From Bacteroidota bacterium (GTDB lineage Bacteria > Bacteroidota > Bacteroidia > CAILMK01 > JAAYUY01), in assembly GCA_018698135.1 (NCBI GenBank), contig JABINZ010000121.1:1-40449 (forward strand): 40,449 bases of DNA, given 5' to 3'. Positions within the stretch are counted from its first letter, which is position 1; each line of letters starts with the position of its first letter. Positions 17,287-26,160 of the stretch are shown here, piece by piece. The translations under genes and the position numbers were made by a program. The notes beneath the pieces are model-generated. The model did no database searches. It was given only the letters and a program-made list of their open reading frames with translations, and was not told the origin of the DNA.

Positions 17287-19257
17287 ATGACTCAAACTTT
17301 TGATCCGGTTCAGAATTATGAAGATAGCAAGAAAGCAATTGGATATGTGAACCGAAAGGAGGCTACACAAGCTGATTACGACAGAATTGGATTCATGTCG
17401 GGCTTAGAAGTTCACCAGCAATTATTAACCAAGCGAAAGCTATTCTGCCGATGTCCGGCAGGAATTTACAATCAGAGTGAAGATTATGATGCAGAAGTCA
17501 TTCGCCATATGCGTCCAACATTAAGCGAATTGGGCGAATACGATGGCACTGCATTGATGGAATTCAAAACGCGAAAAAACATTGTTTATCGGATAAAGAA
17601 TGAGACAGCCTGTACGTATGAAGTAGATGACACTCCTCCTTTTCCTATTGACCCTGAGGCTTTGGAAAAAGCACTCGAAATTTCCATTTTAAGCAATTTG
17701 AATATTGTTGGCGAGGTGCACATTACCCGTAAACAGTATTTAGATGGAAGTATCCCAACAGGTTTCCAAAGAACTGCAATTTTAGGTGTAGAGGGTGAAA
17801 TTCAATTGAAACATAAAAAAATCAGGCTCATTCAGTTGAGTATTGAGGAAGACTCCTGTCGTGAAGTTTCAGATATTGGTCATTGGCGAATTTACAAAAC
17901 AGATCGATTAGGCATGCCTCTGATTGAAACAGTTACTTATCCTGAATTCATGAATCCTGATGAAGTAAAAGAAGGTGCCGATTACATTCGTTTTTTAAAC
18001 CGAAGCACTGGAAAGGTTAGAACTGGCGTTGGCTCAACTCGGGCAGATGTTAATGTAAGCTGTAAAGGTGGAACACGTGTAGAGATAAAAGGGGTTGCCC
18101 ATACCAATTGGATGCCCGAACTCACACATATTGAAGCTTTCCGCCAATTTGCATTGTTAAATATCAGGACACTACTAAATAATAAGGTAAAAGATACGGC
18201 AAAGTGGAATTTATCTCATATTGAATTAACAGCTGAAGACTTCAAATACAGCTACGAGCCACTCATTCAAGCAAATAAAAATAACAATAAAATAATTGCC
18301 ATTAAACTACCTCAATTCAAAGGTATTTTATCTCACTTTACACAACCTACAAAGATTTTTGCTGACGAGATTTCTGACCGATTAAAGGTTATTGCTTGTA
18401 TCGAAAAACCAAACATGTTGCATTCTGAAAAGCTGGAAAAAGTGATTACGGAATCTAATTTCGAAAAGGTCAACAACATTCTTGATGTGAAGGAAGATGA
18501 TGCATGGATTGTGTTTTGGGGACCTGAAGAAGACATTCCAACAGCTCTTGAAACAGTTGAAGAAAGATGTCGTATGGCATTTGAAGGAGTTCCAAACGAA
18601 ACCCGGAAATCATTTATAGATGGCAGCACAATTTTCGAACGCGTTCTCCCTGGTGCTGACCGCATGTATCCTGATACCGATACTGCACCTATTCCTTTAA
18701 AAGATGAGTTTATTGAGAACATTAGAAAGAACTTACCCATGGATATTCATGAGCGTATTGCTCAATTACAATCATGGAGTGTTCCATACGACACCTATAC
18801 TTTTATTCTGAAAAGAAATTTAGTTCCTTTAATGGAAAAAATTAATAAGGAATTAGGAATTAGCTATCCATTTATTGGCACTTTCATTGGACACAAGTTG
18901 AAGTTCGTAGAAAATAATTTTGAATGTCCTCAGGAGTTTAATTACGAGAAACTTTACGATTTGTTTAAATACATGAAAGACAATAATCTTGATCTTTCCA
19001 TTGCTAAAAATATGTTAATCGAATATTATCAGCATCCAAAATTGGATTTTGATTCTGTTTTAACCTATATCAATTTCAAGCCTGTTACAAAGGAGGAGAT
19101 AATTGAAAAGATTCCATTCCTGAAAGAAAAATTCAAGGAAATCAAATACTCTGAGAAAGAAGATGTTGATGCACATTGGATAATGGGGCAAGTTGCAAAA
19201 ATGGCGAGAGGAAACATTCGTTTTTCTGAACTCAAAGAATTGGTTGATTCTCAATAA
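17287..19257 (+). CDS. gatE: Glu-tRNA(Gln) amidotransferase subunit E (archaeal type)
   Basis: Activates Glu-tRNA(Gln) by phosphorylation and amidates it with ammonia supplied by GatD. The protein has 656 residues from ATG 17287 (MTQTFDPVQN). The GatB/E cradle domain has GLEVHQQL (39-46), KLFCRCPAG (51-59; Zn-type Cys pair), YQ-like KQYLDGSIPTGFQRT (149-163), EEDSCRE (187-193), DRLGMPLIE (206-214), VGSTRADVNVS (248-258) and GTRVEIKGV (262-270). An AspRS-like GAD insertion follows (about 335-440), then LPGADRMYPDTDTAPI (454-469). The insertion separates GatE from GatB, which is only ~480 residues. The C-terminal YqeY-like tail ends MARGNIRFSELKELV. gatD follows after 13 bases. GatDE is described as archaeal, so a bacterial copy implies transfer or an under-described bacterial lineage. 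Confidence 0.93.
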   Translation: MTQTFDPVQNYEDSKKAIGYVNRKEATQADYDRIGFMSGLEVHQQLLTKRKLFCRCPAGIYNQSEDYDAEVIRHMRPTLSELGEYDGTALMEFKTRKNIVYRIKNETACTYEVDDTPPFPIDPEALEKALEISILSNLNIVGEVHITRKQYLDGSIPTGFQRTAILGVEGEIQLKHKKIRLIQLSIEEDSCREVSDIGHWRIYKTDRLGMPLIETVTYPEFMNPDEVKEGADYIRFLNRSTGKVRTGVGSTRADVNVSCKGGTRVEIKGVAHTNWMPELTHIEAFRQFALLNIRTLLNNKVKDTAKWNLSHIELTAEDFKYSYEPLIQANKNNNKIIAIKLPQFKGILSHFTQPTKIFADEISDRLKVIACIEKPNMLHSEKLEKVITESNFEKVNNILDVKEDDAWIVFWGPEEDIPTALETVEERCRMAFEGVPNETRKSFIDGSTIFERVLPGADRMYPDTDTAPIPLKDEFIENIRKNLPMDIHERIAQLQSWSVPYDTYTFILKRNLVPLMEKINKELGISYPFIGTFIGHKLKFVENNFECPQEFNYEKLYDLFKYMKDNNLDLSIAKNMLIEYYQHPKLDFDSVLTYINFKPVTKEEIIEKIPFLKEKFKEIKYSEKEDVDAHWIMGQVAKMARGNIRFSELKELVDSQ

Positions 19258-19270
19258 ATGATTGAATATA

Positions 19271-20656
19271 ATGAGCGAAGATATATTTCAAGGATACAAA
19301 GGACAAGCTTTAGAAGTTTTAAAGAAATTCAAAGCACGTGTTTGGGCGCAGGTGGCCGCTGAAACTACACGTGGCAAATTTGAAGGCACCATTCTTCCCA
19401 GAGCAGAAAATACAGATGACGAGCATATTGTGCTTAAAATTATTACTGGATATAATGTAGGATTAGACATTCACACAATCACCAGTATTATTGAAACAGG
19501 ATATAAAAAAGCCAATTACGCCATTCCAGAGAAAGAATTTCCATTTACAGAAGGTTTACCCAATGTAAAGCTATTTGGAACAGGTGGTACAATTGCTTCT
19601 CGTTTAGATTATAGAACTGGAGCAGTTATTCCTGCTTTTTCACCAGGAGAGCTTTATGGAGCCGTTCCTGAATTAGCAGATATTTGTAATTTAGATACTG
19701 AAAAGGTTTTTGCTGTATTTAGTGAAAACATGGGACCTCAACAATATATTTCTTTAGCACATGCTATCAAGAAAGAAATTGAGAATGGAATTGATGGTAT
19801 TGTCATTGGTCATGGAACGGATACATTGCAGCATACGGCTGCAGCTTTATCATTTATGGTTAAAAACCCTCCTGTTCCTATTATTTTAGTTGGTTCTCAG
19901 CGCTCTTCTGACCGTCCGAGTTCTGATGCTGCATTAAATCTTATGCATGCAATGAACACAGCTGGAAATTCAGATATTGCTGAAGTAATGGTTTGCATGT
20001 TTGGTCCAACCTCTGATGAATATGGATTATTACACAGAGGTACTCGTGTTCGTAAAATGCACTCCAGTTACCGTTCAACATTCAGGACTATTGGTGACAC
20101 ACCAGTTGCCATGGTTACCCGTGACAGCATTACTCCTTTGAAAAAAATATACAACCACAGGCGTAAGGATAAGAGTGTAGAAATCGCTCCTTACTTCGAG
20201 GATAAAGCTACCATGCTTTACTACTATACAGGTATGAAGCCCGACATCATGCATTCCATGATTGATATGGGTTATAAAGGAATTGTAATTGTTGGTACAG
20301 GTTTAGGTCACGTGAACAAAGAGTTATATCCTGCTATTGAAAGAGCACAAAAAGAGGGCGTAAATGTATTTATGACCTTACAAACTATTTGGGGTTATGT
20401 TCACATGTTTGTATATGATACTGGTCGAGATATGATGGCAAAAGGTGTTGTTCCTTTAGCGAATATGCTTCCTGAAACAGCCTACATTAAATTGGGTTGG
20501 GCATTAGGCCAAACTGATGATTATGAAAAAGTAAAAGAAATAATGCTTACCCCTATGTGTTCTGATATGACAGAAAGAGAGCCGTATAATGGTTATTTAG
20601 TCTATCAGGGTGGTGTTCCTGAAGTGGAAGACTTTATTAGAAAGGTGCATAAGTAG
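19271..20656 (+). CDS. gatD: Glu-tRNA(Gln) amidotransferase subunit D (asparaginase-like)
   Basis: Supplies ammonia to GatE by hydrolysing glutamine or asparagine. The protein has 461 residues from ATG 19271 (MSEDIFQGYK). Residues about 20-75 are the small N-terminal GatD domain (VWAQVAAETTRGKFEGTIL). The L-asparaginase-type domain follows, with FGTGGTIASRLDY (102-114; first catalytic Thr107), GAVIPAFSPGEL, GHGTDTLQHTA (180-190; Thr183, Asp184) and GTRVRKMHSS (257-266; Lys262). All four expected catalytic residues are present. Ordinary asparaginases are ~330 residues and lack the N-terminal domain and the SPGELYGAVPEL segment. Its position right behind gatE confirms the pair. A strong terminator ends the operon. 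A TTG nine bases upstream is a less likely start. Confidence 0.94.
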   Translation: MSEDIFQGYKGQALEVLKKFKARVWAQVAAETTRGKFEGTILPRAENTDDEHIVLKIITGYNVGLDIHTITSIIETGYKKANYAIPEKEFPFTEGLPNVKLFGTGGTIASRLDYRTGAVIPAFSPGELYGAVPELADICNLDTEKVFAVFSENMGPQQYISLAHAIKKEIENGIDGIVIGHGTDTLQHTAAALSFMVKNPPVPIILVGSQRSSDRPSSDAALNLMHAMNTAGNSDIAEVMVCMFGPTSDEYGLLHRGTRVRKMHSSYRSTFRTIGDTPVAMVTRDSITPLKKIYNHRRKDKSVEIAPYFEDKATMLYYYTGMKPDIMHSMIDMGYKGIVIVGTGLGHVNKELYPAIERAQKEGVNVFMTLQTIWGYVHMFVYDTGRDMMAKGVVPLANMLPETAYIKLGWALGQTDDYEKVKEIMLTPMCSDMTEREPYNGYLVYQGGVPEVEDFIRKVHK

Positions 20657-20676
20657 AGAAATTTTCAAATTGACAG

Positions 20677-20712
20677 AATAGCCGAGGGTTTAAACCTTCG
20701 GCTATTTTTTTT
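20677..20712 (+). terminator. Terminator of gatE-gatD
   Basis: Stem AATAGCCGAGGG / CCTTCGGCTATT followed by eight T residues, 21 bases after the gatD stop. Its far edge touches the stop codon of the convergent membrane-protein gene. Confidence 0.88.
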
Positions 20713-21388
20713 ATATAACACTTTTCACATCTCTTTCCTGTATATACTTAAACGACAAATAAAGGATTGTTAAAAACAGACCCAATGCCATAGTCATCCC
20801 CCAAGTGGTAGGATGCTGAAATGGAAAAATTACTCGATGTCCAATGTCATATATGATTCGAAAAGGATCAGTTAATAAATCCCAGCTATTCCATCTCAGA
20901 TACCGCCCAACATAAATACCGAAACTGCCTAAAAACAGCATACAAATTGAAAGAAATGTTTTTACTGAATTGTTAAACGCATTTCCAATTATTTTTTCAA
21001 TATCCCAGAGGCTTAAAAAACCAAAAAGCAAGCCCGTCCATGCATATGATAATACCAAAACTAAATCGAACCAAATTGGCATTGAAGATCTTAACCGCAA
21101 ATGAAATAAATCTGTCAGGATGTAGGGTGCATTTGGAAAGAATAATATCCAAACACCTATAACTGAAATGATGATCAGTTTTCTCTTTTGCAATTTTGGT
21201 TTTGCCATCAATAATCTTGTTAAAAACCAAGAAATACATGCCAGAAACAAGTTCCATATCAAGAATAGATACATTGTTGAGTCTGTGTAAAGAAATCTAA
21301 AAATTGATAAGCTCAGGCATATAGCTGAAAGACCTCCTAAAAAAAGGGATTCTTTGAACATCTTTTGTCTTTCAAAAAACTTTAACAT
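20711..21388 (-). CDS. DUF1361-type integral membrane protein
   Basis: 225 residues with about six to seven hydrophobic helices. The segment FFPNAPYILTDLFHL and the later RYLRWNSWDLLTDP match what I know of the DUF1361 family, which has no established function. The start at 21388 (MLKFFERQK) overlaps the dgkA stop by seven bases, so the two are translationally coupled in one transcript. No catalytic signature was recognised. Confidence 0.8.
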   Translation of the reverse strand: MLKFFERQKMFKESLFLGGLSAICLSLSIFRFLYTDSTMYLFLIWNLFLACISWFLTRLLMAKPKLQKRKLIIISVIGVWILFFPNAPYILTDLFHLRLRSSMPIWFDLVLVLSYAWTGLLFGFLSLWDIEKIIGNAFNNSVKTFLSICMLFLGSFGIYVGRYLRWNSWDLLTDPFRIIYDIGHRVIFPFQHPTTWGMTMALGLFLTILYLSFKYIQERDVKSVI

Positions 21389-21789
21389 AACTCAATTATT
21401 TTAGGAATAAACACAATGAGTCCTGTGCCAGTTGCTATTAATGCTGATAGTAAAACTCCGGCTGCTGACAAATCCTTAATCTTTTTGATAACCTCATTAT
21501 CTTCTGGCGAAATGAAATCAGCAATATTCTCAAAAGCTGAATTAATAATCTCGATGATAATAACCAGCCCAACTGCAAAACCAACAGCCAGCCATTCGAA
21601 AGCAGTTATATTTAGTACAAAACCTGCTATTATTACACATACAGCGGCAAACACATGAATCCGTGAATTGTGTTCTTCCTGTATGAGTATTTTCAAACCA
21701 TTAAATGCTGGTTTGAAGCTTCTTATTCTATCTTTTATTGAGAATCTTTTGTTTGTCATTTCGATAATATTAAGTTTTGATTTTTGCAT
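21382..21789 (-). CDS. dgkA: Small integral-membrane diacylglycerol/undecaprenol kinase
   Basis: Phosphorylates a membrane lipid alcohol (diacylglycerol, or undecaprenol in many Gram-positives) with ATP. 135 residues. It shows the DgkA pattern: RIRSFKPAFNGLKILIQEEHNSRIH at the N-terminus (the Glu/Asn region lies before TM1), VIIIEIINSAFENIADF (the EINSAxE motif) and AADK-like KIKDLSAAGVLLSA, then a third helix. Two ATGs are possible: 21789 (given) or 21756 (MTNKRFSIKDR), which matches the family N-terminus more closely. It overlaps the DUF1361-type gene. A 152-bp inverted-repeat element separates it from xrtN. Confidence 0.9.
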   Translation of the reverse strand: MQKSKLNIIEMTNKRFSIKDRIRSFKPAFNGLKILIQEEHNSRIHVFAAVCVIIAGFVLNITAFEWLAVGFAVGLVIIIEIINSAFENIADFISPEDNEVIKKIKDLSAAGVLLSALIATGTGLIVFIPKIIELC

Positions 21790-21805
21790 CCACTATTTCT
21801 GAAAA

Positions 21806-21957
21806 GAGGTTGTCTCAAAAGTCATAAATTCTATCATGTGGCGTCATTCCCATGAAAATGGGAATCTCATAATCAACAACTTAGAGATTCCCGCATTCCT
21901 GCCTGCCGTCAGGCATGGCGCGAGAATGACAGTCAGAAGGACTTTTGAGACAGCCTC
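21806..21957. mobile_element. MITE-like inverted-repeat element, 152 bp
   Basis: Terminal inverted repeats of about 18 bases: GAGGTTGTCTCAAAAGTC at the left and GACTTTTGAGACAGCCTC at the right, one mismatch. Inside is a second pair, GTCATTC...GAATGAC, around ATTCCCAT-gaaa-ATGGGAA and a CCTGCC/GGCAGG-type hairpin. There is no coding capacity for a transposase. It supplies the last 25 codons and stop of xrtN, so it inserted into or right at the end of that gene. No clear target-site duplication could be seen. Confidence 0.8.
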
Positions 21958-23317
21958 TATTCTTTTCACAAGCAATAAATAAGTTCATTTGTAAAAGTCT
22001 ATCGCATTCTATTTTCAATTCCTTCAAACTTTCCGTAGTAACATTAATCAAACGATAGGCTTCTGCTCCTTTTATCATATTTAATCGCCATTCGATTTGT
22101 GAAATGCTTTTGTCCAATCCATTATCAAACCACCAAGCTGTATACAGAACTTCCTTTTCAGGAGATGTGAGTTTGGTATAATAGATTTCCTCATCATCTA
22201 TTTTCAATACATTTACATTGTTGAATTCATACCCGCTACCTTCCCAACAGATTAAAGGATTATGGTCGGCACCATAAAACTGACAGCTAGCTTTAACATA
22301 TACCAATGCTTTCTCGCTCTGGAATTTGTAAATGTCAGTTTTATAGCAAGTTTTAGTATAACCCTCCACAGATAAATACTCCAATGGCCGGTCTGTTCCA
22401 GTATTTTTAAATTCATCACGTTTTATATTTAGAAATGTCAAAATCAGAATCAAAATGCCGGATACGGCATATTTAATAATACTATTTACTTTTTTGGGGA
22501 AGCTCTCTTCAGGTTTTGCTTTTCGATTTTTCATAATTGCTTTACTCACAAAAAACATGGGCAGCATAAAGTAAATCAATAAGCAAATAACGCCAACAAG
22601 CTCATGTCCAAATGTTTCTGGTGGAAATGCTAATATCACAAGCAACACTATTCGCAAAAAATTTGAGAAAAGGAGAACAATGAAAGCAATACACATGATC
22701 AGGCTTATCCATAGAAAATTGATTTGGACTTTAAAGAGTTTTGAAAAATAGGCTATATAAAAAAGTTGAATAACTAAGCCTAAATTCATCATTTTCAAAC
22801 CCATACAAGCCGGATCGACCGAAAAACTCTGCTCTCCCATGATGATTAAATTGCCAAACGATTTCACATCATTGAAAAACAAACTCAGTGTTGAAGCTGC
22901 AAATCGGGTAAGTTCAAGTCTGATTGGGAATCCAAATACTTTGAATAGGTAAATTGAAAGTGGCGAAAGCAATACAACAAGGAATAAAACTGTATCGTTC
23001 AGCCGTCCAAAATGAGATTCGATGGTGAATAGAATTAAAAATACAAAAGCAAAAAAGTAACAGCATTGTATTTTAAGTATAATATACAAAAGGAGAAAAA
23101 CAAAAGCAAAAAAAGCAAAGCGCATGCTGTTTACTCCTTTTTTTTGAAAGAAAAGGGTAAAAGGTGCCAACAGTAAAACCAACTTTAGCTCGAAAGAGAA
23201 ATGCATATACTCGAGCACATTGGCCCCTCCCATCAAAATCACTAAAGCAATTAAGATGTGTGCGGGTACAAGTTGACTATAGTTGATAGTTGAAACTATT
23301 TTCTTAATAAAATCCAT
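21881..23317 (-). CDS. xrtN: Exosortase N
   Basis: Membrane transpeptidase-like protease expected to process proteins bearing a short C-terminal sorting signal. About eight N-terminal helices carry the exosortase triad: Cys171 in DPACMGLKM, Arg222 in SNFLRIV and His238 in FGHELVG. A soluble C-terminal region follows, about 300-453. Residues 454-478 (from RGCLKSPSDC) are translated from the inverted-repeat element at 21806-21957, so the natural C-terminus has been replaced. The triad is intact and the enzyme may still work. It overlaps the VIT-protein gene by 22 bases. The adjoining VIT protein ends in a VPEPHEW signal, which points to the XrtN subtype and not XrtF or XrtK. Confidence 0.88.
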   Translation of the reverse strand: MDFIKKIVSTINYSQLVPAHILIALVILMGGANVLEYMHFSFELKLVLLLAPFTLFFQKKGVNSMRFAFFAFVFLLLYIILKIQCCYFFAFVFLILFTIESHFGRLNDTVLFLVVLLSPLSIYLFKVFGFPIRLELTRFAASTLSLFFNDVKSFGNLIIMGEQSFSVDPACMGLKMMNLGLVIQLFYIAYFSKLFKVQINFLWISLIMCIAFIVLLFSNFLRIVLLVILAFPPETFGHELVGVICLLIYFMLPMFFVSKAIMKNRKAKPEESFPKKVNSIIKYAVSGILILILTFLNIKRDEFKNTGTDRPLEYLSVEGYTKTCYKTDIYKFQSEKALVYVKASCQFYGADHNPLICWEGSGYEFNNVNVLKIDDEEIYYTKLTSPEKEVLYTAWWFDNGLDKSISQIEWRLNMIKGAEAYRLINVTTESLKELKIECDRLLQMNLFIACEKNRGCLKSPSDCHSRAMPDGRQECGNL

Positions 23318-25800
23318 TGGATTTTTTTGCGGTATGAAAAGTATAATACTATGCTAAGTGCAAGAATAATTAAAACCCATTCGTGGGGTTCAGGAACAGC
23401 ACCTGAAGAATTAGCACTGGCATTTCCCAAACTGTTTTTGTTCTCCTCAATTCCAAACCTTTCGTAATCGGCTACAGTTTCCAAAACTATTAAGCTGGAA
23501 ACCGGACTGGTAATAAATGCTTTTTCAGCTATTGGAACTAACTCCTCAATCCTCGCATCCTTATCACCAAAATAAGCTGCACCTGCTTTTTGAATTATTG
23601 AATTATAGGCATACAGTCTCATTAAATGTTCATTACCTTGTCCGCCATGCTGTAAGTTGGAATCCATACTAATCTGCATTTCTGCTTTAGGGATATAAAC
23701 TGTATTTGAGGTTTTTACAATCCTTTTAATTTGATTATTCTCTATGATTTCTTTAAGGTCTCCAATATTTCCTTCCATATAATTAAAACAATCAAATTGC
23801 TTTAAAGTCTCTAAGTAGGGAGACAATTCTCCGCCTAAGTTTATTACATTAATTGACTCTGTCATGTTGAGCAAATACACTATTAAGTTTTTTCCAAATT
23901 CAGATTCTTTTAATTCATCGATATTGGGAGATATATAATTACTTTTTGTGATAACAATAGAGGATTCTGCATCAGGAATAAAATGAAAAGGAAATAAGGA
24001 ATAGTTCTTTTCGACTACTGACCTGAATAATGCTGATGAAGCTTGGGATTCAATCGTGATAAGCTTATCATCATAGATAAATACCTTTTTATCAGCACAC
24101 ATTTTCAATATGTTATCATACTCTCTTTTTGTCCAATGGGAATTAACATCCATATAAACTGTTTGTATATTTATGTCTTGAAGTTCATATGCAATAGGTG
24201 AGACTTTATAAGCCTCTCCGTCAAATAAAAAGCTTTCCTCACTTAAAGGTGGTGATTTTATGCTGAATGCTATTTGTTTGCATCCACGACCAGTATAAAT
24301 GTATTCATTTATTGACTTCGAGTCGAAATTCTTTAATCCAATAGGATGAAATGCCTTATCATCTTTAATTCTCAACAGAACCGATTCCCGACATGCCTTA
24401 ATTGGAGGTCCTGTAATATGCTCAGCCTCATAATAGAGTTTTCCATTTTCAAATTTCATAGGTGATGTATAGCCAAGCTTAAATCGTCTATTTTCCGCAG
24501 GCGTACAAGGAAAAACAGCAATGGTCACAATGTTTCCTTCCTGCCAATGCAAAATGGATGGATCTCGTCTTTCAACACCTACAATAGTTGTATAGGCGCT
24601 ATCGGCTTTTTTTCTTGTTGATAATCTCGACTTTTCTTCTACGCCATTGATCCAAAGCGACAAGGAGGTTGCTGTTGACCCTTCGGGTAGTTTAAAACTA
24701 TATAAAGCTTCTTGTTGATTTCTTTGCCAACTTGAGCTATTCTTAATACTGATAATTTTTTCCGTATACGCAATTCGATAGTCGGGGTACAGCCTGATAT
24801 TGGTTAACACTTCGGACGTACTCAAATTATCGCCACGCCACAGTTTTCTTCTCGATAAATGCCTTGTGTTGAAGGATGTATTCAGAATATTAATTCTTGC
24901 TTTATCGCTCAGGTTGAGATCTGGTCTCAAAAGCATTGCAACAGCTAATACAGGATCGTTTTTCTTCATTTCATCAAATGATCCTATCGAATTCCATCCC
25001 CAATTTGATAATAATTCATCTTCATACAATAATCCTGATTTCAGAATTCGTTCGGTAAAATAGTTATTGGGCATTCGTTGGCTTAGTTCTACCCAATCAG
25101 GCAGGCTGGATGTTTGACCAGTTAATATTTCTGCCGACTTTCTATGCATGCTATCTGCTATTTGAGCATTCCAATAGATCAGAATAACTACAGCAATTAA
25201 TGGTAGTGAAGCGCCAATGCTAAAAGAAATATTATCATAATAAGTCCTTTTGGCTTTGAAGAAAAGGATTAATGCAACCAGAAACAGAACAAACGGAATA
25301 TAAACATGAATAGTTAGTCCGAAAAGTATCATACCAATAAAACCAATTCCCCATAATGGAACCATAAACAAGGAATAAAATAAAACAATGGTAGCACCAA
25401 CACCTACTATCAGATAATTGAAAGTCACAAGATATTTTGGAACATTATGGCGAAAAACATGAACAACCAAAGCGAGATGGAAAAGAATCAAAATAATGGA
25501 CACACCCAATACCAATTCAGAAAAAATCTGAAAATCGAGATTGAGACAAAAACAGGAAATTGAAAAGAGAGAGAGTACCCATACAAAATGATTTCCATTG
25601 TAGCCCTCTTTCTTCTTGTAGGCGAAATAGTTGGCAATACTATAGCCACCATAAGCAGCTGCTATAATAAAGCAAATAAAAGAGTATCCCTCAATATCGT
25701 TGGTATCCATTTGTCGAAATATCATAAATAAACTAAAAGAGATTAGAACCAGGAAAAATCCCACAATAAAAATTGGGCTAAGTTTTAATTTTGCTTTCAT
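23296..25800 (-). CDS. XrtN-system VIT-domain protein with C-terminal sorting signal
   Basis: Expected dedicated substrate of the adjacent exosortase. 834 residues from ATG 25800 (MKAKLKLSP); a TTG 45 bases upstream is an unlikely start. The first ~230 residues hold about six membrane helices. A VIT (inter-alpha-trypsin) domain follows at about 330-450 (LYSFKLPEGSTATSL, VGVERRDPSILHW, RFKLGYTSPM). A large extracytoplasmic region contains short ALFRSVVEK-like segments. The C-terminus has the classical tripartite signal: VPEPHEW (about 802-808), a hydrophobic helix and the basic RKKIQWILLRK end, so cleavage or transfer near PEP is expected. The biological role of the protein is not known. It starts 51 bases after the regulator gene in the same operon. 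Confidence 0.87.
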   Translation of the reverse strand: MKAKLKLSPIFIVGFFLVLISFSLFMIFRQMDTNDIEGYSFICFIIAAAYGGYSIANYFAYKKKEGYNGNHFVWVLSLFSISCFCLNLDFQIFSELVLGVSIILILFHLALVVHVFRHNVPKYLVTFNYLIVGVGATIVLFYSLFMVPLWGIGFIGMILFGLTIHVYIPFVLFLVALILFFKAKRTYYDNISFSIGASLPLIAVVILIYWNAQIADSMHRKSAEILTGQTSSLPDWVELSQRMPNNYFTERILKSGLLYEDELLSNWGWNSIGSFDEMKKNDPVLAVAMLLRPDLNLSDKARINILNTSFNTRHLSRRKLWRGDNLSTSEVLTNIRLYPDYRIAYTEKIISIKNSSSWQRNQQEALYSFKLPEGSTATSLSLWINGVEEKSRLSTRKKADSAYTTIVGVERRDPSILHWQEGNIVTIAVFPCTPAENRRFKLGYTSPMKFENGKLYYEAEHITGPPIKACRESVLLRIKDDKAFHPIGLKNFDSKSINEYIYTGRGCKQIAFSIKSPPLSEESFLFDGEAYKVSPIAYELQDINIQTVYMDVNSHWTKREYDNILKMCADKKVFIYDDKLITIESQASSALFRSVVEKNYSLFPFHFIPDAESSIVITKSNYISPNIDELKESEFGKNLIVYLLNMTESINVINLGGELSPYLETLKQFDCFNYMEGNIGDLKEIIENNQIKRIVKTSNTVYIPKAEMQISMDSNLQHGGQGNEHLMRLYAYNSIIQKAGAAYFGDKDARIEELVPIAEKAFITSPVSSLIVLETVADYERFGIEENKNSLGNASANSSGAVPEPHEWVLIILALSIVLYFSYRKKIQWILLRK

Positions 25801-25851
25801 AATTTCTGTTTTTAAAGCACTTTGTTTTTCAAAGTTTGGATTCAAAAAAAT

Positions 25852-26154
25852 TTACTTCTTTACATTCTCCATGATGGAGCTCAGGCCATTAATATGATCT
25901 TCAAAGGCTGTTCGACCAATGATAGTTGCTCTATAACTAGTTTTGGGTTTTCTGCCCACGAACTGCTTCTTAACTTCAATATAATCTTCGAGTTCTAAGG
26001 CTTTAATGTGAGATGCCAGATTTCCATCGGTGGCTTCAAGCAGTTCTTTCAGGTTATTGAATTCCACCCAGTCGTTCACAACCAATATGGCCATAATACC
26101 AATCCGTAATCGATTGTTAAACATTTTATTTAGTCCTGCAATGATATTTTTCAT
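25852..26154 (-). CDS. Winged-helix transcriptional regulator
   Basis: 100 residues consisting almost entirely of one winged-helix domain. FNNLKELLEATDGNLASHIKAL would be the recognition region, DYIEVKKQFVGRKPKTSYR is the wing and FEDHINGLSSIMENV is a C-terminal dimerisation-like helix. It resembles the MarR/ArsR-like 'winged helix DNA-binding' proteins common in Bacteroidota. No ligand-binding domain is present. It lies between a membrane-protein gene (six-base gap) and the VIT gene, so it probably controls this operon. Confidence 0.85.
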   Translation of the reverse strand: MKNIIAGLNKMFNNRLRIGIMAILVVNDWVEFNNLKELLEATDGNLASHIKALELEDYIEVKKQFVGRKPKTSYRATIIGRTAFEDHINGLSSIMENVKK

Positions 26155-26160
26155 GCTTCA

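Noticed and set aside
17287-19257. GatB subunit of GatCAB
   Set aside because: 656 residues with a GAD insertion and LPGADRMYPDTD segment fit GatE; no gatA or gatC is adjacent.
19271-20656. Plain type I/II L-asparaginase
   Set aside because: The N-terminal domain, 461-residue length, SPGELYGAVPEL segment and adjacent gatE all indicate GatD.
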